Assembly (NCBI GenBank): GCA_035798135.1 | Contig: JAPFBR010000002.1 | Span: 124,001 to 188,000 of the forward strand | DNA from: Sediminicola sp035798135 | GTDB taxonomy: Bacteria; Bacteroidota; Bacteroidia; Flavobacteriales; Flavobacteriaceae | Reading direction: 5' to 3' | DNA length: 64,000 nt | Shown here: positions 25,689 to 35,271 of the stretch, one piece after another | Numbering within the stretch: position 1 is the stretch's first letter | Layout: each line of letters begins with the position of its first letter | Translations under genes and position numbers: made by a program | The notes under the pieces: generated by a model | Database searches by the model: none | Seen by the model: the letters and a program-made list of their open reading frames with translations, nothing else | What the model was told of the DNA's origin: nothing

Positions 25689-28103
25689 TTGGAAGTGAAT
25701 AGAACCAAAAAAGTTTTAGCAATCATCTTATTGGTATTGGGTGCATTGGCCTTGGCCCTGATAATTTTTATCCAAACCTTAAAACCGGATTACAAAGGGA
25801 AAAAGCAATTAAAGGGTATATCCGAAACGGTTTCTGTTTATTTTGACACCTATGGAATCCCGCATATTTACGCTTCCAATGAAATAGATGCCATGAGGTC
25901 CTTGGGATATGTGCATGCCCAAGATCGATTGTGGCAAATGGAGCTTTTAAGGCGTATCGGGAGCGGTGGATTATCGGAGGTTTTTGGAGAAGATATGGTG
26001 GTGAAAGATAAGTTTTTTCTTTCCTTGGGCATAGACGATGCCTCCGCTAGGGCTGTGGCAGCTCTGGATAAAAATTCAGAAGTGAACCAAATGGCCGAAG
26101 CCTATTTGGATGGGATAAACCAGTTTATAGAAAAAGGGCCAACCCCTGTGGAGTTTTTCCTGACGGGACTCCAAAAAAAGCCATTCCAAATTAAAGATAT
26201 TTATAATACAGTAGGGTATATGGCCTTTAGTTTTGCGATGGCCCATAAGACAGATCCTTTGTTGACCAACATAAAGGACAAATTGGGGATGCCTTATTTG
26301 GTTGATTTGGAGGTTGGAGTAGATGTGAATACGGAATGGATCAAAAATTACAAGGGAAGGGCCTCTGATGCCATTCAAAACGACGTGTCGGCCTTGCTGG
26401 AAAATTCGTTGAAGGGCTTGCCCATTCCACAGTTTATCGGTAGCAATAGTTGGGTCCTATCACCCGAAAAGACCAAAAGTGGTAAGGTAATCTTGGCAAA
26501 TGACCCTCATATTGGGTTTGCACAACCTTCCGTATGGTACGAGGCGCATGTAAGTACCCCATCCTATGAGAAATATGGGTATCATATGGCCGGAATCCCA
26601 TTTCCGCTTTTGGGACATGATCGCAAAATAGCTTACGGACTTACCATGTTCGAAAATGATGACGTGGATTTTTATTATGAAGAAACAAATCCTTTGGACA
26701 GTACACTATATAAAACAATTGAAGGTTGGGAAAAGTATCAGGTATACAATAAGACGATCAAGGTAAAGGACGGGGAAGACATTTCCTTCTCGTTTCGGAA
26801 AACCAAGCACGGGCCAATTTTAAATGGCATAGCAGACCAGGTGACAGGGCAACGACCCATTGCTATGTCTTGGATCTATACCCAAGAAAAAAATAGCGTA
26901 TTGGAGGCCTTACATGGATTGAGTCATGCCAAAAATTTACAGGATTTTCAAGCCGCCTTGCCCAATATTCACGCCCCAGGCCTCAATATTATGTACGGTG
27001 ATGCTCTTGGCAATGTAGCTTGGTGGGCTACCGCAAAGTTATATCAGTTGCCAGCTAGCACCAATACCAAATTCATTTTGGATGGAACCGATGGGCAACA
27101 GGAAATTCTGCGGTATCTAGATTTTAAAGAAAATCCACAAGCTGTAAACCCTCCGTGGCATTATGTGTATTCGGCCAATAACCAACCAGATTCTATATCC
27201 GGAATGCTATATCCCGGTTATTACCTACCCGAGAATAGGGCCAAGAGTATAGTGCAGTTGCTGGGGCCAAAGAATGATTGGGACATGGCGGCCACCCAGA
27301 AAATGATACTGGATGTTACCTCTTCAGAGGATGCTAATATTGTGCTGGATCTGATCAAATCCATGGATACCTCCCAATTGGCCCAAGACAATAAAATAGT
27401 ACTGAACCTGATGCGCCAATGGGATGGCAGTTACCCGCTTAAAAGTGTTGCGGGTACAATATACCAGAGATGGGTCTATTGCTTCCTTAAAAATAGCTTA
27501 GAGGACGAATTGGGAGAAGAGATGTTCCAACAAATACTCGCCACCCATTTGATAAAAAGGACCATAGCACCATTGGCGGCCAAGACAGTATCTATTTGGT
27601 GGGATAATATAATGACGAGTGAAAGGGTAGAAACCAAAGAGGAAATTGTCAGGCTAGCTTTTGAAGAAGCCATTATATCCTTGAAAACCGATTTGGGTCA
27701 GGATAGAGCCCAATGGACATGGGACAAAGTGCATTCTTTGGAACACGGGCATCCTATTGGTCAGGTGCCATTGTTCCGTAGGTTCTTTAATGTTGGTCCT
27801 TTTCCCGTGATTGGGTCTAGGGAGGTTATCAATAATATGGGATTCCCCTATGATGGAAGTGGGCACTTTAAGGTAAATTCAGGACCATCTACAAGACGTA
27901 TTGTAGATTTTTCGGATATCGAAAACAGCATGAGTATTCTTCCCACCGGACAATCGGGGAATCCGTTCAGTCCACATTATGAGGACCAAGCTGAGATGTT
28001 CGTCAATGGAGAGTTCCGTAAAATGATGATGAATGAACTGGAAATAAAAAAGGCATCGAAAAACCTACTCATTTTTCAGCCAACTAAAAAAGGAAAGAAA
28101 TAA
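25689..28103 (+). CDS. Penicillin acylase family Ntn-hydrolase
   Basis: An 804-residue precursor anchored by one N-terminal membrane segment (about residues 9-31). The nucleophile is S252 at the head of S-N-S-W-V, matching the S-N-x-W-V at which penicillin G acylases cut themselves to free the beta chain. N-D-P-H near residue 272 is also canonical. Such enzymes cleave amide bonds of acylated amino acids, acyl-homoserine lactones or beta-lactams; the native substrate is unknown. The start is TTG at 25689, or possibly GTG at 25695. The linker removed on maturation cannot be placed exactly. Confidence 0.92.
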   Translation: MEVNRTKKVLAIILLVLGALALALIIFIQTLKPDYKGKKQLKGISETVSVYFDTYGIPHIYASNEIDAMRSLGYVHAQDRLWQMELLRRIGSGGLSEVFGEDMVVKDKFFLSLGIDDASARAVAALDKNSEVNQMAEAYLDGINQFIEKGPTPVEFFLTGLQKKPFQIKDIYNTVGYMAFSFAMAHKTDPLLTNIKDKLGMPYLVDLEVGVDVNTEWIKNYKGRASDAIQNDVSALLENSLKGLPIPQFIGSNSWVLSPEKTKSGKVILANDPHIGFAQPSVWYEAHVSTPSYEKYGYHMAGIPFPLLGHDRKIAYGLTMFENDDVDFYYEETNPLDSTLYKTIEGWEKYQVYNKTIKVKDGEDISFSFRKTKHGPILNGIADQVTGQRPIAMSWIYTQEKNSVLEALHGLSHAKNLQDFQAALPNIHAPGLNIMYGDALGNVAWWATAKLYQLPASTNTKFILDGTDGQQEILRYLDFKENPQAVNPPWHYVYSANNQPDSISGMLYPGYYLPENRAKSIVQLLGPKNDWDMAATQKMILDVTSSEDANIVLDLIKSMDTSQLAQDNKIVLNLMRQWDGSYPLKSVAGTIYQRWVYCFLKNSLEDELGEEMFQQILATHLIKRTIAPLAAKTVSIWWDNIMTSERVETKEEIVRLAFEEAIISLKTDLGQDRAQWTWDKVHSLEHGHPIGQVPLFRRFFNVGPFPVIGSREVINNMGFPYDGSGHFKVNSGPSTRRIVDFSDIENSMSILPTGQSGNPFSPHYEDQAEMFVNGEFRKMMMNELEIKKASKNLLIFQPTKKGKK

Positions 28104-28215
28104 ATATTGGTGAACTATGAGGACTAGAGCAAATGCAATTTACACTTCTATTCATCGAAAATAGTAGATACCTAAAAATTTTAAGTACTTTTAAGGAGAA
28201 ATAAGTCTATTTTTT

Positions 28216-29751
28216 ATGTTGTCAAAGGTTTACGGGAGCGCAGTTTTTGGGGTTGAAGCCTCCACTATTGTTGTAGAGGTAAATGTAGACAAGGGGATCG
28301 GATATCATTTGGTAGGTTTGCCCGATAACGCCATTAAGGAGAGTAATTATAGGATTGCAGCGGCCCTACAGAACAATGGTTACAAGATTCCCGGGAAAAA
28401 GATCACCATAAATATGGCTCCGGCCGATATGCGAAAAGAAGGTTCTGCTTACGATCTTACTCTGGCAGTGGGAATTTTAACAGCCTCCAATCAAATTAAA
28501 TCTGAAAACATAGAGAAATACATTATCATGGGAGAGCTTTCCCTTGATGGAAGCCTACAGCCTATAAAAGGAGCTTTGCCCATAGCCATTAAAGCACAGG
28601 AGGAAGGATTTAAAGGATTTATCCTACCCAAAGAAAATGCACGGGAAGCAGCTATAGTAAGTGGTTTGGAAGTGTATGGTATTGAAAATATAAAGGAAGT
28701 CATTGCCTATTTTGATACTGCTTCCCCTTTGGAGCAGACCATTATAGATACAAGGGAAGAATTTTATAAGAGTCTGGATTTTCCAGAATTTGATTTTTCA
28801 GATGTGAAAGGGCAGGAAAGCATTAAGCGCTGTATGGAAATTGCGGCGGCTGGAGGACATAACGTTATTCTTATTGGTCCCCCTGGGGCAGGAAAGACGA
28901 TGTTGGCCAAGCGTTTGCCCTCCATTTTACCGCCCATGACCCTGCACGAAGCTTTGGAAACCACAAAAATTCATAGTGTGGTGGGTAAGATCAAGAACAT
29001 GGGCCTTATGAACCAACGCCCTTTTAGGAGCCCCCACCATACTATAAGTGATGTTGCATTGGTTGGGGGAGGTGCCTATCCCCAACCTGGAGAAATCTCA
29101 CTGTCACACAATGGGGTTTTGTTTTTGGATGAACTTCCCGAATTTAAACGGGGTGTCCTAGAGGTATTGCGGCAGCCCTTGGAAGATAGGGAAGTTACCA
29201 TTTCTAGGGCGCGATTTACCGTTACTTACCCCAGTAGTTTTATGTTGGTGGCGAGCATGAACCCCAGCCCCAGCGGTTATTTCAACGATCCCGACGCCCC
29301 CGTAACCTCATCCCCGGCCGAAATGCAGCGGTATTTGAGCAAGGTATCCGGACCTTTGTTGGATCGTATAGATATCCATATAGAGGTGACACCGGTCCCT
29401 TTTGAAAAACTATCGGAGGAACGAAAGGGAGAGGGCAGTGTGGAGATCAGGAAGCGGGTTACCTCGGCACGGGAATTACAAACCGTAAGATTTAGCAATA
29501 TGGACCATGTCCACTACAATGCACAAATGAATACCAAGCATATTAGACAGTATTGCAAACTGGATGATGTTTCTAAAACCTTGTTAAAAAATGCCATGGA
29601 AAGGTTGAACCTTTCTGCAAGGGCGTATGACCGGATCCTTAAGGTAGCGCGGACCATTGCCGATCTGGATAATTCCCCTGAAATAAACGGAGCACATATC
29701 GGTGAGGCCATCCAATACAGATCTCTGGATAGAGAAGGGTGGCTGGGATAA
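28216..29751 (+). CDS. YifB/ComM family Mg-chelatase-like AAA+ ATPase
   Basis: A 511-residue protein: an N-terminal ChlI-type Lon-like domain (1-170), an AAA+ domain with Walker A G-P-P-G-A-G-K-T (221-228) and Walker B F-L-D-E-L-P-E-F near 308, and a C-terminal Mg-chelatase domain. ComM of Vibrio and Haemophilus is a hexameric helicase that drives branch migration during natural transformation. Despite its common annotation it is not a true magnesium chelatase. It forms a single-gene unit here. Confidence 0.93.
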   Translation: MLSKVYGSAVFGVEASTIVVEVNVDKGIGYHLVGLPDNAIKESNYRIAAALQNNGYKIPGKKITINMAPADMRKEGSAYDLTLAVGILTASNQIKSENIEKYIIMGELSLDGSLQPIKGALPIAIKAQEEGFKGFILPKENAREAAIVSGLEVYGIENIKEVIAYFDTASPLEQTIIDTREEFYKSLDFPEFDFSDVKGQESIKRCMEIAAAGGHNVILIGPPGAGKTMLAKRLPSILPPMTLHEALETTKIHSVVGKIKNMGLMNQRPFRSPHHTISDVALVGGGAYPQPGEISLSHNGVLFLDELPEFKRGVLEVLRQPLEDREVTISRARFTVTYPSSFMLVASMNPSPSGYFNDPDAPVTSSPAEMQRYLSKVSGPLLDRIDIHIEVTPVPFEKLSEERKGEGSVEIRKRVTSARELQTVRFSNMDHVHYNAQMNTKHIRQYCKLDDVSKTLLKNAMERLNLSARAYDRILKVARTIADLDNSPEINGAHIGEAIQYRSLDREGWLG

Positions 29752-29853
29752 AAACACTAGAAAAATACAAGTGTGATGTTATTTTATTGAGAATTAGAAG
29801 ATTTTCTAAACTGACAATTGTATATTTAAGAACTACTAATTAATAATCACCTT

Positions 29854-32718
29854 ATGACAACAAAAATGAACTTAAAATCAATTTTATTGGCATTTTTCAG
29901 CATGACTTTGGTCTTGACTTCTTGCAAGACCGATAAAAAGGTTGAAGAAACAGCAAAGCTTTCCATCGATTTTGAAAAATATGAATTGGACAATGGGCTG
30001 GATGTCGTCCTGCACCAAGATAAAAGTGACCCAATTGTTTCACTTGCAATTCAATATGGGGTAGGCTCAAACAGGGAAAAAACAGGACGAACAGGTTTTG
30101 CGCATTTATTTGAACATATGTTGTTCCAAGAGTCGGAGCACGTAGGGCAGGACCAATTCTTTAAAAAGATACAAGATGCAGGGGGAACCTTGAACGGAGG
30201 AACCTGGAAAGATGGTACCGTGTATTACGAAGTGGTTCCCAAAAATGCCATGGAAATGATCATGTGGTTGGAGAGTGACCGTATGGGATATTTGATAAAT
30301 ACCGTAACCGAGACAGCTTTTGACAACCAACAGGAAGTTGTACAGAACGAGAAGCGGCAGCGAGTGGACAATAATCCCTATGGCCATACGAGCTGGGTGG
30401 TGGATAAGAATTTATATCCAGAAGGACACCCTTACAATTGGCAAGTAATAGGGGAATTGGCGGATCTTCAAAATGCTACCGTTGATGATGTGAAGGAATT
30501 TTATGATCGTTTTTATGGTCCCAACAATGCCACCTTGGTGTTATCCGGAGATTTTGAAACAGAAGAGGCGAAATCTTTGATCGAAAAATATTTCGGGGAG
30601 ATCAAACGTCGTCAGGAAGTTGTACCCATGGCCCCGCAGCCAGTAACCCTTTCAGAGACCAAGCGTTTGTACCATGAAGATAATTTTGCTAAAGCACCTC
30701 AGCTTACAATGGTTTGGCCAACTCCTCAGCAGTATACGGAAGATGCCTATGCCCTTGATTTCTTGGGGGAAATTCTAGCTAATGGAAAAAAGGCACCCTT
30801 GTATAAAATTTTGGTAAAGGAAAAGGATCTTACATCACGCACTACTGCATATAACAACGCACAAGAACTTGCAGGGGAATTTCAAATTACCATTACCGCC
30901 AATAATGACAAAAGCCTGAAAGATGTGGAAGCCGGAATTTTTGAAGCCTTTGCTCTTTTTGAAAAAGAAGGAGTTTCAGAAAGGGACATTGAGCGTATTA
31001 AGGCCGGATTGGAAACTCAATTTTACAATGGCATCAGCAGTATTTTGGGCAAAGGATTCCAATTGGCCCAGTACAATGTTTTTGCCGGAGATCCAGGGTT
31101 TATTGAACAGGATATAGAAAACATTAAAAAGGTTACAAAAGATGATGTGCTACGCGTTTACAATACCTACATCAAAGACAAACCTTATGTAATGACAAGC
31201 TTTGTCCCAAAAGGGAAAATGGAGTTGATCGCTGACAATTCTATAAAGGCTTCTGTAGTAGAAGAGGAGATCAAAGAAAATGTAACTAAAGTAATTGAAG
31301 AGAGCAATGAGGAAATTGTAAAGACCCCTTCGAAAATCGATCGCTCAGTAGAACCTGATCAAGGGACCTCCCCTGCATTGTCCATTCCAACTACCTGGAC
31401 AGCAGAATTAAGCAATGGCATAGCTGTTTATGGGATAGAACAGAATGAAATCCCAACGGTAAACTTTAGCCTGACCATAGAAGGCGGTCACTTAATGGAT
31501 GACAAAACCAAAAATGGCGTGGCCAATTTAATGACCGATATTATGATGGAGGGAACAGCTACCAAAACACCGGAGCAATTGGAAGAGGAAATAGAATTGT
31601 TGGGAGCATCCATCAATATGTACACTACCAAGGAGTCCATTGTAATTCGGGGCAATACCTTAACCCGTAATTTCGATAAAACAATGAAACTCATAGAGGA
31701 ATTAGTAATGGAGCCTCGTTGGGATCAAGAAGAATTTGCAAGAATTAAAACCAAGACCATTAACGGAATAAAAAGGAACGAAGCAGATCCCAATGCCGTT
31801 GCCGAAAAGGTATATGACAAATTGTTATATGGGGACGATCATATCTTTAGTTACCCTATCAGTGGTACTGAAGCTTCCATAGCAGCAATAACCATGGATG
31901 ATTTGAAATCGTTCTATACCCAAAACTTTTCTCCGTCTATAAGTAAATTCAACGTTGTAGGTAAAATAGACAAGGCTACGGTCCTACAAAATCTTAAAGG
32001 GTTGGAGGAAAAATGGGCTGCAAAAGAAGTAAGTATCCCAGCATACCCAATTCCAAAACAAAGGGATAAAGCATCCCTTTATTTTGTGGATATACCCAAT
32101 TCCAAGCAGTCTGTAATAAATATTGGCTACATAGCCTTACCAAGAACCGATAAGGACTATTATCCTGCTGAGGTGATGAACTATAAGCTTGGAGGCTCCT
32201 TTTCTGGAAATATAAACATGATTTTACGTGAAGAGAAAGGCTATACCTACGGGGCCAGATCGGGGTTTGATGGCGGTAAAGTTCCAGGAACATTTACAGC
32301 ATCATCCAGCGTACGGACCAATACCACAGGGGAGTCGGTCCAGATATTTAAAGATGAGATTGCCAATTACAAAAAGGGAATAACGGCAGAGGATTTGGAA
32401 TTTACTAAAAATGCCATGATCAAATCGAATGCCCGGCGTTTTGAAACCCAGTACTCCCTGTTGGGAATGTTACAGGAAATGAGTACGTACAGCTTGCCCA
32501 AAAATTATATCGAAGGGGAAGAACAAATTGTGAAAAGTATGACCTTGGAACAGCACAAGGAACTGGCCAATAAATTTTTGGACGAGTCCAAAATGGCCTA
32601 CCTGGTGGTAGGTGATGCAGCCACCCAATTTGAACAGTTCGAAAAGATGGGCTTTGACGAAGTAATTTTGGTAGATAAGGATGGAAAGGAATTAAAACCG
32701 ATCAAAATAAAAATGTAG
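29854..32718 (+). CDS. M16 family zinc protease lipoprotein, double domain
   Basis: A 954-residue fused M16 peptidase (pitrilysin family). A lipobox L-T-S-C gives C24. The first half carries the inverted zinc motif H84-L-F-E-H88 and a downstream glutamate in the N-E-K-R segment. The second half (about 505-954) repeats the fold without H-x-x-E-H and should serve as the closing wall of the chamber. Such enzymes degrade short peptides; this one should be an envelope lipoprotein facing the periplasm. M5 is an alternative start 12 bases downstream. A terminator hairpin follows the stop. Confidence 0.93.
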   Translation: MTTKMNLKSILLAFFSMTLVLTSCKTDKKVEETAKLSIDFEKYELDNGLDVVLHQDKSDPIVSLAIQYGVGSNREKTGRTGFAHLFEHMLFQESEHVGQDQFFKKIQDAGGTLNGGTWKDGTVYYEVVPKNAMEMIMWLESDRMGYLINTVTETAFDNQQEVVQNEKRQRVDNNPYGHTSWVVDKNLYPEGHPYNWQVIGELADLQNATVDDVKEFYDRFYGPNNATLVLSGDFETEEAKSLIEKYFGEIKRRQEVVPMAPQPVTLSETKRLYHEDNFAKAPQLTMVWPTPQQYTEDAYALDFLGEILANGKKAPLYKILVKEKDLTSRTTAYNNAQELAGEFQITITANNDKSLKDVEAGIFEAFALFEKEGVSERDIERIKAGLETQFYNGISSILGKGFQLAQYNVFAGDPGFIEQDIENIKKVTKDDVLRVYNTYIKDKPYVMTSFVPKGKMELIADNSIKASVVEEEIKENVTKVIEESNEEIVKTPSKIDRSVEPDQGTSPALSIPTTWTAELSNGIAVYGIEQNEIPTVNFSLTIEGGHLMDDKTKNGVANLMTDIMMEGTATKTPEQLEEEIELLGASINMYTTKESIVIRGNTLTRNFDKTMKLIEELVMEPRWDQEEFARIKTKTINGIKRNEADPNAVAEKVYDKLLYGDDHIFSYPISGTEASIAAITMDDLKSFYTQNFSPSISKFNVVGKIDKATVLQNLKGLEEKWAAKEVSIPAYPIPKQRDKASLYFVDIPNSKQSVINIGYIALPRTDKDYYPAEVMNYKLGGSFSGNINMILREEKGYTYGARSGFDGGKVPGTFTASSSVRTNTTGESVQIFKDEIANYKKGITAEDLEFTKNAMIKSNARRFETQYSLLGMLQEMSTYSLPKNYIEGEEQIVKSMTLEQHKELANKFLDESKMAYLVVGDAATQFEQFEKMGFDEVILVDKDGKELKPIKIKM

Positions 32719-32740
32719 TCCCTAGTACTGATATGATAAA

Positions 32741-32770
32741 AAAGGCATCCAAAAATGGATGTCTTTTTTA
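32741..32770 (+). terminator. Intrinsic terminator after the M16 protease
   Basis: CATCCA and TGGATG, extended by pairs on both sides, close an A-rich loop and are followed by TTTTTTA. It lies 22 bases after the stop. The rest of the gap to 32884 shows no gene. Confidence 0.7.
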
Positions 32771-32884
32771 TTGATCAAATATTTCCATTTAATAAATATG
32801 GTTATGGGAATCAACAATTAAATAGGTTAAAAACGATCCAAAGTATGCAAATGGTATAAAAGCCTTGTACAGAGAAGAAAATTA

Positions 32885-33421
32885 TTAATTCTCTTCTCTT
32901 AATTCTTGTGCAAAGACATCTTTAAACACATAGATAGTAATCAAAAACACCCCTAGGGTAAGAAGGGGAAGGGCATAATCCCATTCCAATAGCATAAAGA
33001 ACCCTCCAGACATGATGGCTACACTTCCTAGCACCATTATAAGGTTCCAAATAATGAGTTTGGTATTCAACTTCTTATTTTTTTTCTCTTTGGAAAAATA
33101 AGCAGTTCCTTCCAAAATGACCCAAAGGATCAAAGAGAGTACAAGTATAATCTGGGTATAAAGGGCGAAAGGGAGATGAAAAATCTGTATCAGACCATTG
33201 ATGGTCCAGAATGAAATCAATATTAATTTGTTGTAGGCCAAAAAAGATTTTTCAGGCTTTTTCCAAAATCGTACGGCATAGAGCACTAGGATACTTACAA
33301 ATGCTAAAGTCAGTATTGTTGCGGCCAATGGCCAATGCAACATTTTAAATATAAATCCCATGAGGATAAAGCACATAGAAACTCTCAAAGGAACACTCAG
33401 AATTTTTTTATAGCTCTCCAT
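32885..33421 (-). CDS. Membrane protein with GldL-like N-terminal motif
   Basis: A 178-residue protein with five or six membrane segments. G-F-I-F-K-M-L-H-W-P near residues 22-31 resembles the G-x-x-F-K-I-x-H-x-P signature of GldL, the proton-driven motor protein of gliding and type IX secretion. A weaker copy, I-N-G-L-I-Q-I-F-H-L-P, lies near residue 73-83. It lacks the long cytoplasmic tail of GldL, so it is not GldL itself. It follows the zinc-finger-like gene by 23 bases on the same strand. The function is unknown. Confidence 0.75.
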   Translation of the reverse strand: MESYKKILSVPLRVSMCFILMGFIFKMLHWPLAATILTLAFVSILVLYAVRFWKKPEKSFLAYNKLILISFWTINGLIQIFHLPFALYTQIILVLSLILWVILEGTAYFSKEKKNKKLNTKLIIWNLIMVLGSVAIMSGGFFMLLEWDYALPLLTLGVFLITIYVFKDVFAQELREEN

Positions 33422-33444
33422 AACAATTGGTTTTATCCGTTATC

Positions 33445-33888
33445 TCATAGCGCCTTAACATTGGCTTTTAATCCTTCCATAATTCCCATAATGTTGTTCA
33501 CAGTCTCTTTTAAGTAATGTTTGATGACAACATGGGGAATACGTATGGTTGTAAAACCATTTTTAAATGAATGCATGGCCTCTTCCAAATCATTAATAGC
33601 CTGCTCATGGGTCATCATACTATATTCTGTATCTATTTCTATATTGAGTTTAACCCTTGAGATAGCTACATCTACGGACTTTTTACCATCCCACCATTCC
33701 AACATAGGATGAACACCGGCATTTTTAAGGCCATAATACAACTGTACGGCTTCAACAGGGGTATTGTTTTTATGGATCAACTTATTTAATTGAACAAAGT
33801 GCTTATCACAAAGTTCAACTCCCAAAATATCCATGGAATTTTTATGGTCAATATAACTCAATCCTTTTTTACATTGTAAGCACGTCAT
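33445..33888 (-). CDS. Small protein with N-terminal zinc-finger-like Cys/His set
   Basis: A 147-residue soluble protein that I cannot assign to a family. The N-terminus has C3-x2-C6-x20-C27-x2-H30, a pattern that could bind one zinc ion. The remainder is helical, with V-A-I-S-R-V-K-L-N-I-E-I-D as a likely strand. No signal peptide is present. It is the first gene of a two-gene unit with the GldL-like membrane protein. It is divergent from the DUF2891-Nramp-pxp operon and shares with it the gap that holds three 19-bp repeats. Confidence 0.7.
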   Translation of the reverse strand: MTCLQCKKGLSYIDHKNSMDILGVELCDKHFVQLNKLIHKNNTPVEAVQLYYGLKNAGVHPMLEWWDGKKSVDVAISRVKLNIEIDTEYSMMTHEQAINDLEEAMHSFKNGFTTIRIPHVVIKHYLKETVNNIMGIMEGLKANVKAL

Positions 33889-33960
33889 TAAAGTAGGTCA
33901 ATTAAGGTTCGGGATTATTATAACCCCAATTTTTTAGGAATATTATCTGGCATTGACAAC

Positions 33961-34017
33961 TTTTAGACGAACTGCAATCTTTTAGACGAACTACACTGTT
34001 TTAGACGTTTTAATAAT
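33961..34017. repeat. Three tandem 19-bp direct repeats in a divergent promoter gap
   Basis: The unit TTTTAGACGAACT begins at 33961, 33980 and 33999, an exact 19-base period. The first two copies share 13 bases at the start, and the third keeps TTTTAGACG only. Read on the other strand, the units contain CAGTTCGT and TAGTTCGT, which resemble half-sites bound by LytTR-type regulators. The array lies 73 bases from the start of the zinc-finger-like gene and about 144 bases from the DUF2891 start. The surrounding gap (33889-34160) holds no gene. Confidence 0.6.
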
Positions 34018-34160
34018 TTTATTGGGTATGGGAAACAAGGTTGATCTACATTAATTTAAAGGGAAGGACCGCTAAAAGTACATGCATATAAAAAAAGGCG
34101 CATATTTATTGAAATAAGTTTTAAAGGATTATATGTACATTTAGTTTTATAATAATTTAA

Positions 34161-35270
34161 ATGTTCTCCATGAAGTATAAATTTGCATTTTCCTTGATTC
34201 TTTTTACACTGCTTTTGAGTTGTAAAGAAGAGCCCAAACCTCAAGGTCAAAAATTAACTATTTCCAAGGCACCAGTTTTAACTTTATCTGAAGCCAATAG
34301 ACTGGCAGACCTGCCTTTGAATTGTATGCAGGTTGAGTATCCAAATAAGCTGGGACAAACTCTGAACGATTCTACCCATTTGAGAAGTCCAAAAACATTG
34401 CATCCTGCGTTCTTTGGTTGTTTTGATTGGCATTCGTCCGTACATGGACATTGGTCCCTAGTCTCCTTGCTAAAGCAATTTCCCAACTTGGGCAAATCGG
34501 GATTGATTCGAGAAAAACTGATAGAGTCGCTATCTCAAGAAAATATAGCTCAAGAAATGGCCTATTTTGAGATGCCTGGAAACATTTCTTTTGAGCGCAC
34601 GTATGGGTGGGCTTGGATATTAAAGCTTTCCGAAGAATTACATACTTGGGATGATCCCATGGCAAAAGAATTGGAAGCTAACCTTGAGCCCCTTACAAGA
34701 TTTATTGTTGCCTCCTATGAATCGTTTTTACCAAAATTAATTTATCCCGTAAGGGTAGGAGAACATTCCAATACAGCCTTTGGACTCTCGTTGGCCTGGG
34801 ATTATGCCCTTTCTATCAATGATGTTATCTTAATGAAGGCAATAAAGGATGGGGTTGACCGATTTTATACCAATGACGAGGGTTGCCCTATGGAATGGGA
34901 GCCAAGTGGGTTCGATTTTCTATCTCCCTGTTTGGAAGAAGTGAATTTGGTGCGTAAAGTTTATGCCAAGGAGGCCTTTAAAAAATGGTTGGATTTATTT
35001 ATGCCACAATTGGCAGATCCCAATTTTAAATTGGCTCCAGGGAAAGTGGCAGATAGGACCGATGGGAAACTAGTGCATTTGGACGGACTCAATTTTAGTA
35101 GGGCCTGGTGTTTATATGGGATTGCGGAAACGCTTCCCGAATATGCCCATTTAAAGAATACAGCAAATGCCCATATCAACTATTCCCTACCAAATATTGT
35201 AGACGATAATTATGAAGGCACACATTGGCTGGGCACATTTGCCTTATATGCCTTAAATAAAACCAAGTAA
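34161..35270 (+). CDS. DUF2891 lipoprotein
   Basis: A 369-residue protein of the DUF2891 family, whose function is not known to me. A signal peptide ends in L-L-L-S-C, a lipobox with C21 (C18 if translation starts at the second ATG, 34170). Conserved-looking segments are H-P-A-F-F-G-C-F-D-W-H-S-S-V-H-G-H near residue 76 and W-E-P-S-G-F-D-F near 252. The helical pattern suggests an (alpha/alpha) barrel. It is the first gene of a five-gene operon: its stop lies 1 base before the Nramp-like ATG, and the pxp genes follow. It should be membrane-attached, outside the cytoplasm, possibly releasing or handling the substrate that the transporter imports. Confidence 0.85.
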   Translation: MFSMKYKFAFSLILFTLLLSCKEEPKPQGQKLTISKAPVLTLSEANRLADLPLNCMQVEYPNKLGQTLNDSTHLRSPKTLHPAFFGCFDWHSSVHGHWSLVSLLKQFPNLGKSGLIREKLIESLSQENIAQEMAYFEMPGNISFERTYGWAWILKLSEELHTWDDPMAKELEANLEPLTRFIVASYESFLPKLIYPVRVGEHSNTAFGLSLAWDYALSINDVILMKAIKDGVDRFYTNDEGCPMEWEPSGFDFLSPCLEEVNLVRKVYAKEAFKKWLDLFMPQLADPNFKLAPGKVADRTDGKLVHLDGLNFSRAWCLYGIAETLPEYAHLKNTANAHINYSLPNIVDDNYEGTHWLGTFALYALNKTK

Positions 35271-35271
35271 T

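Noticed and set aside
28216..29751. Annotation as magnesium chelatase for chlorophyll synthesis
   Set aside because: The domain layout is YifB/ComM, and no other pigment gene is present.
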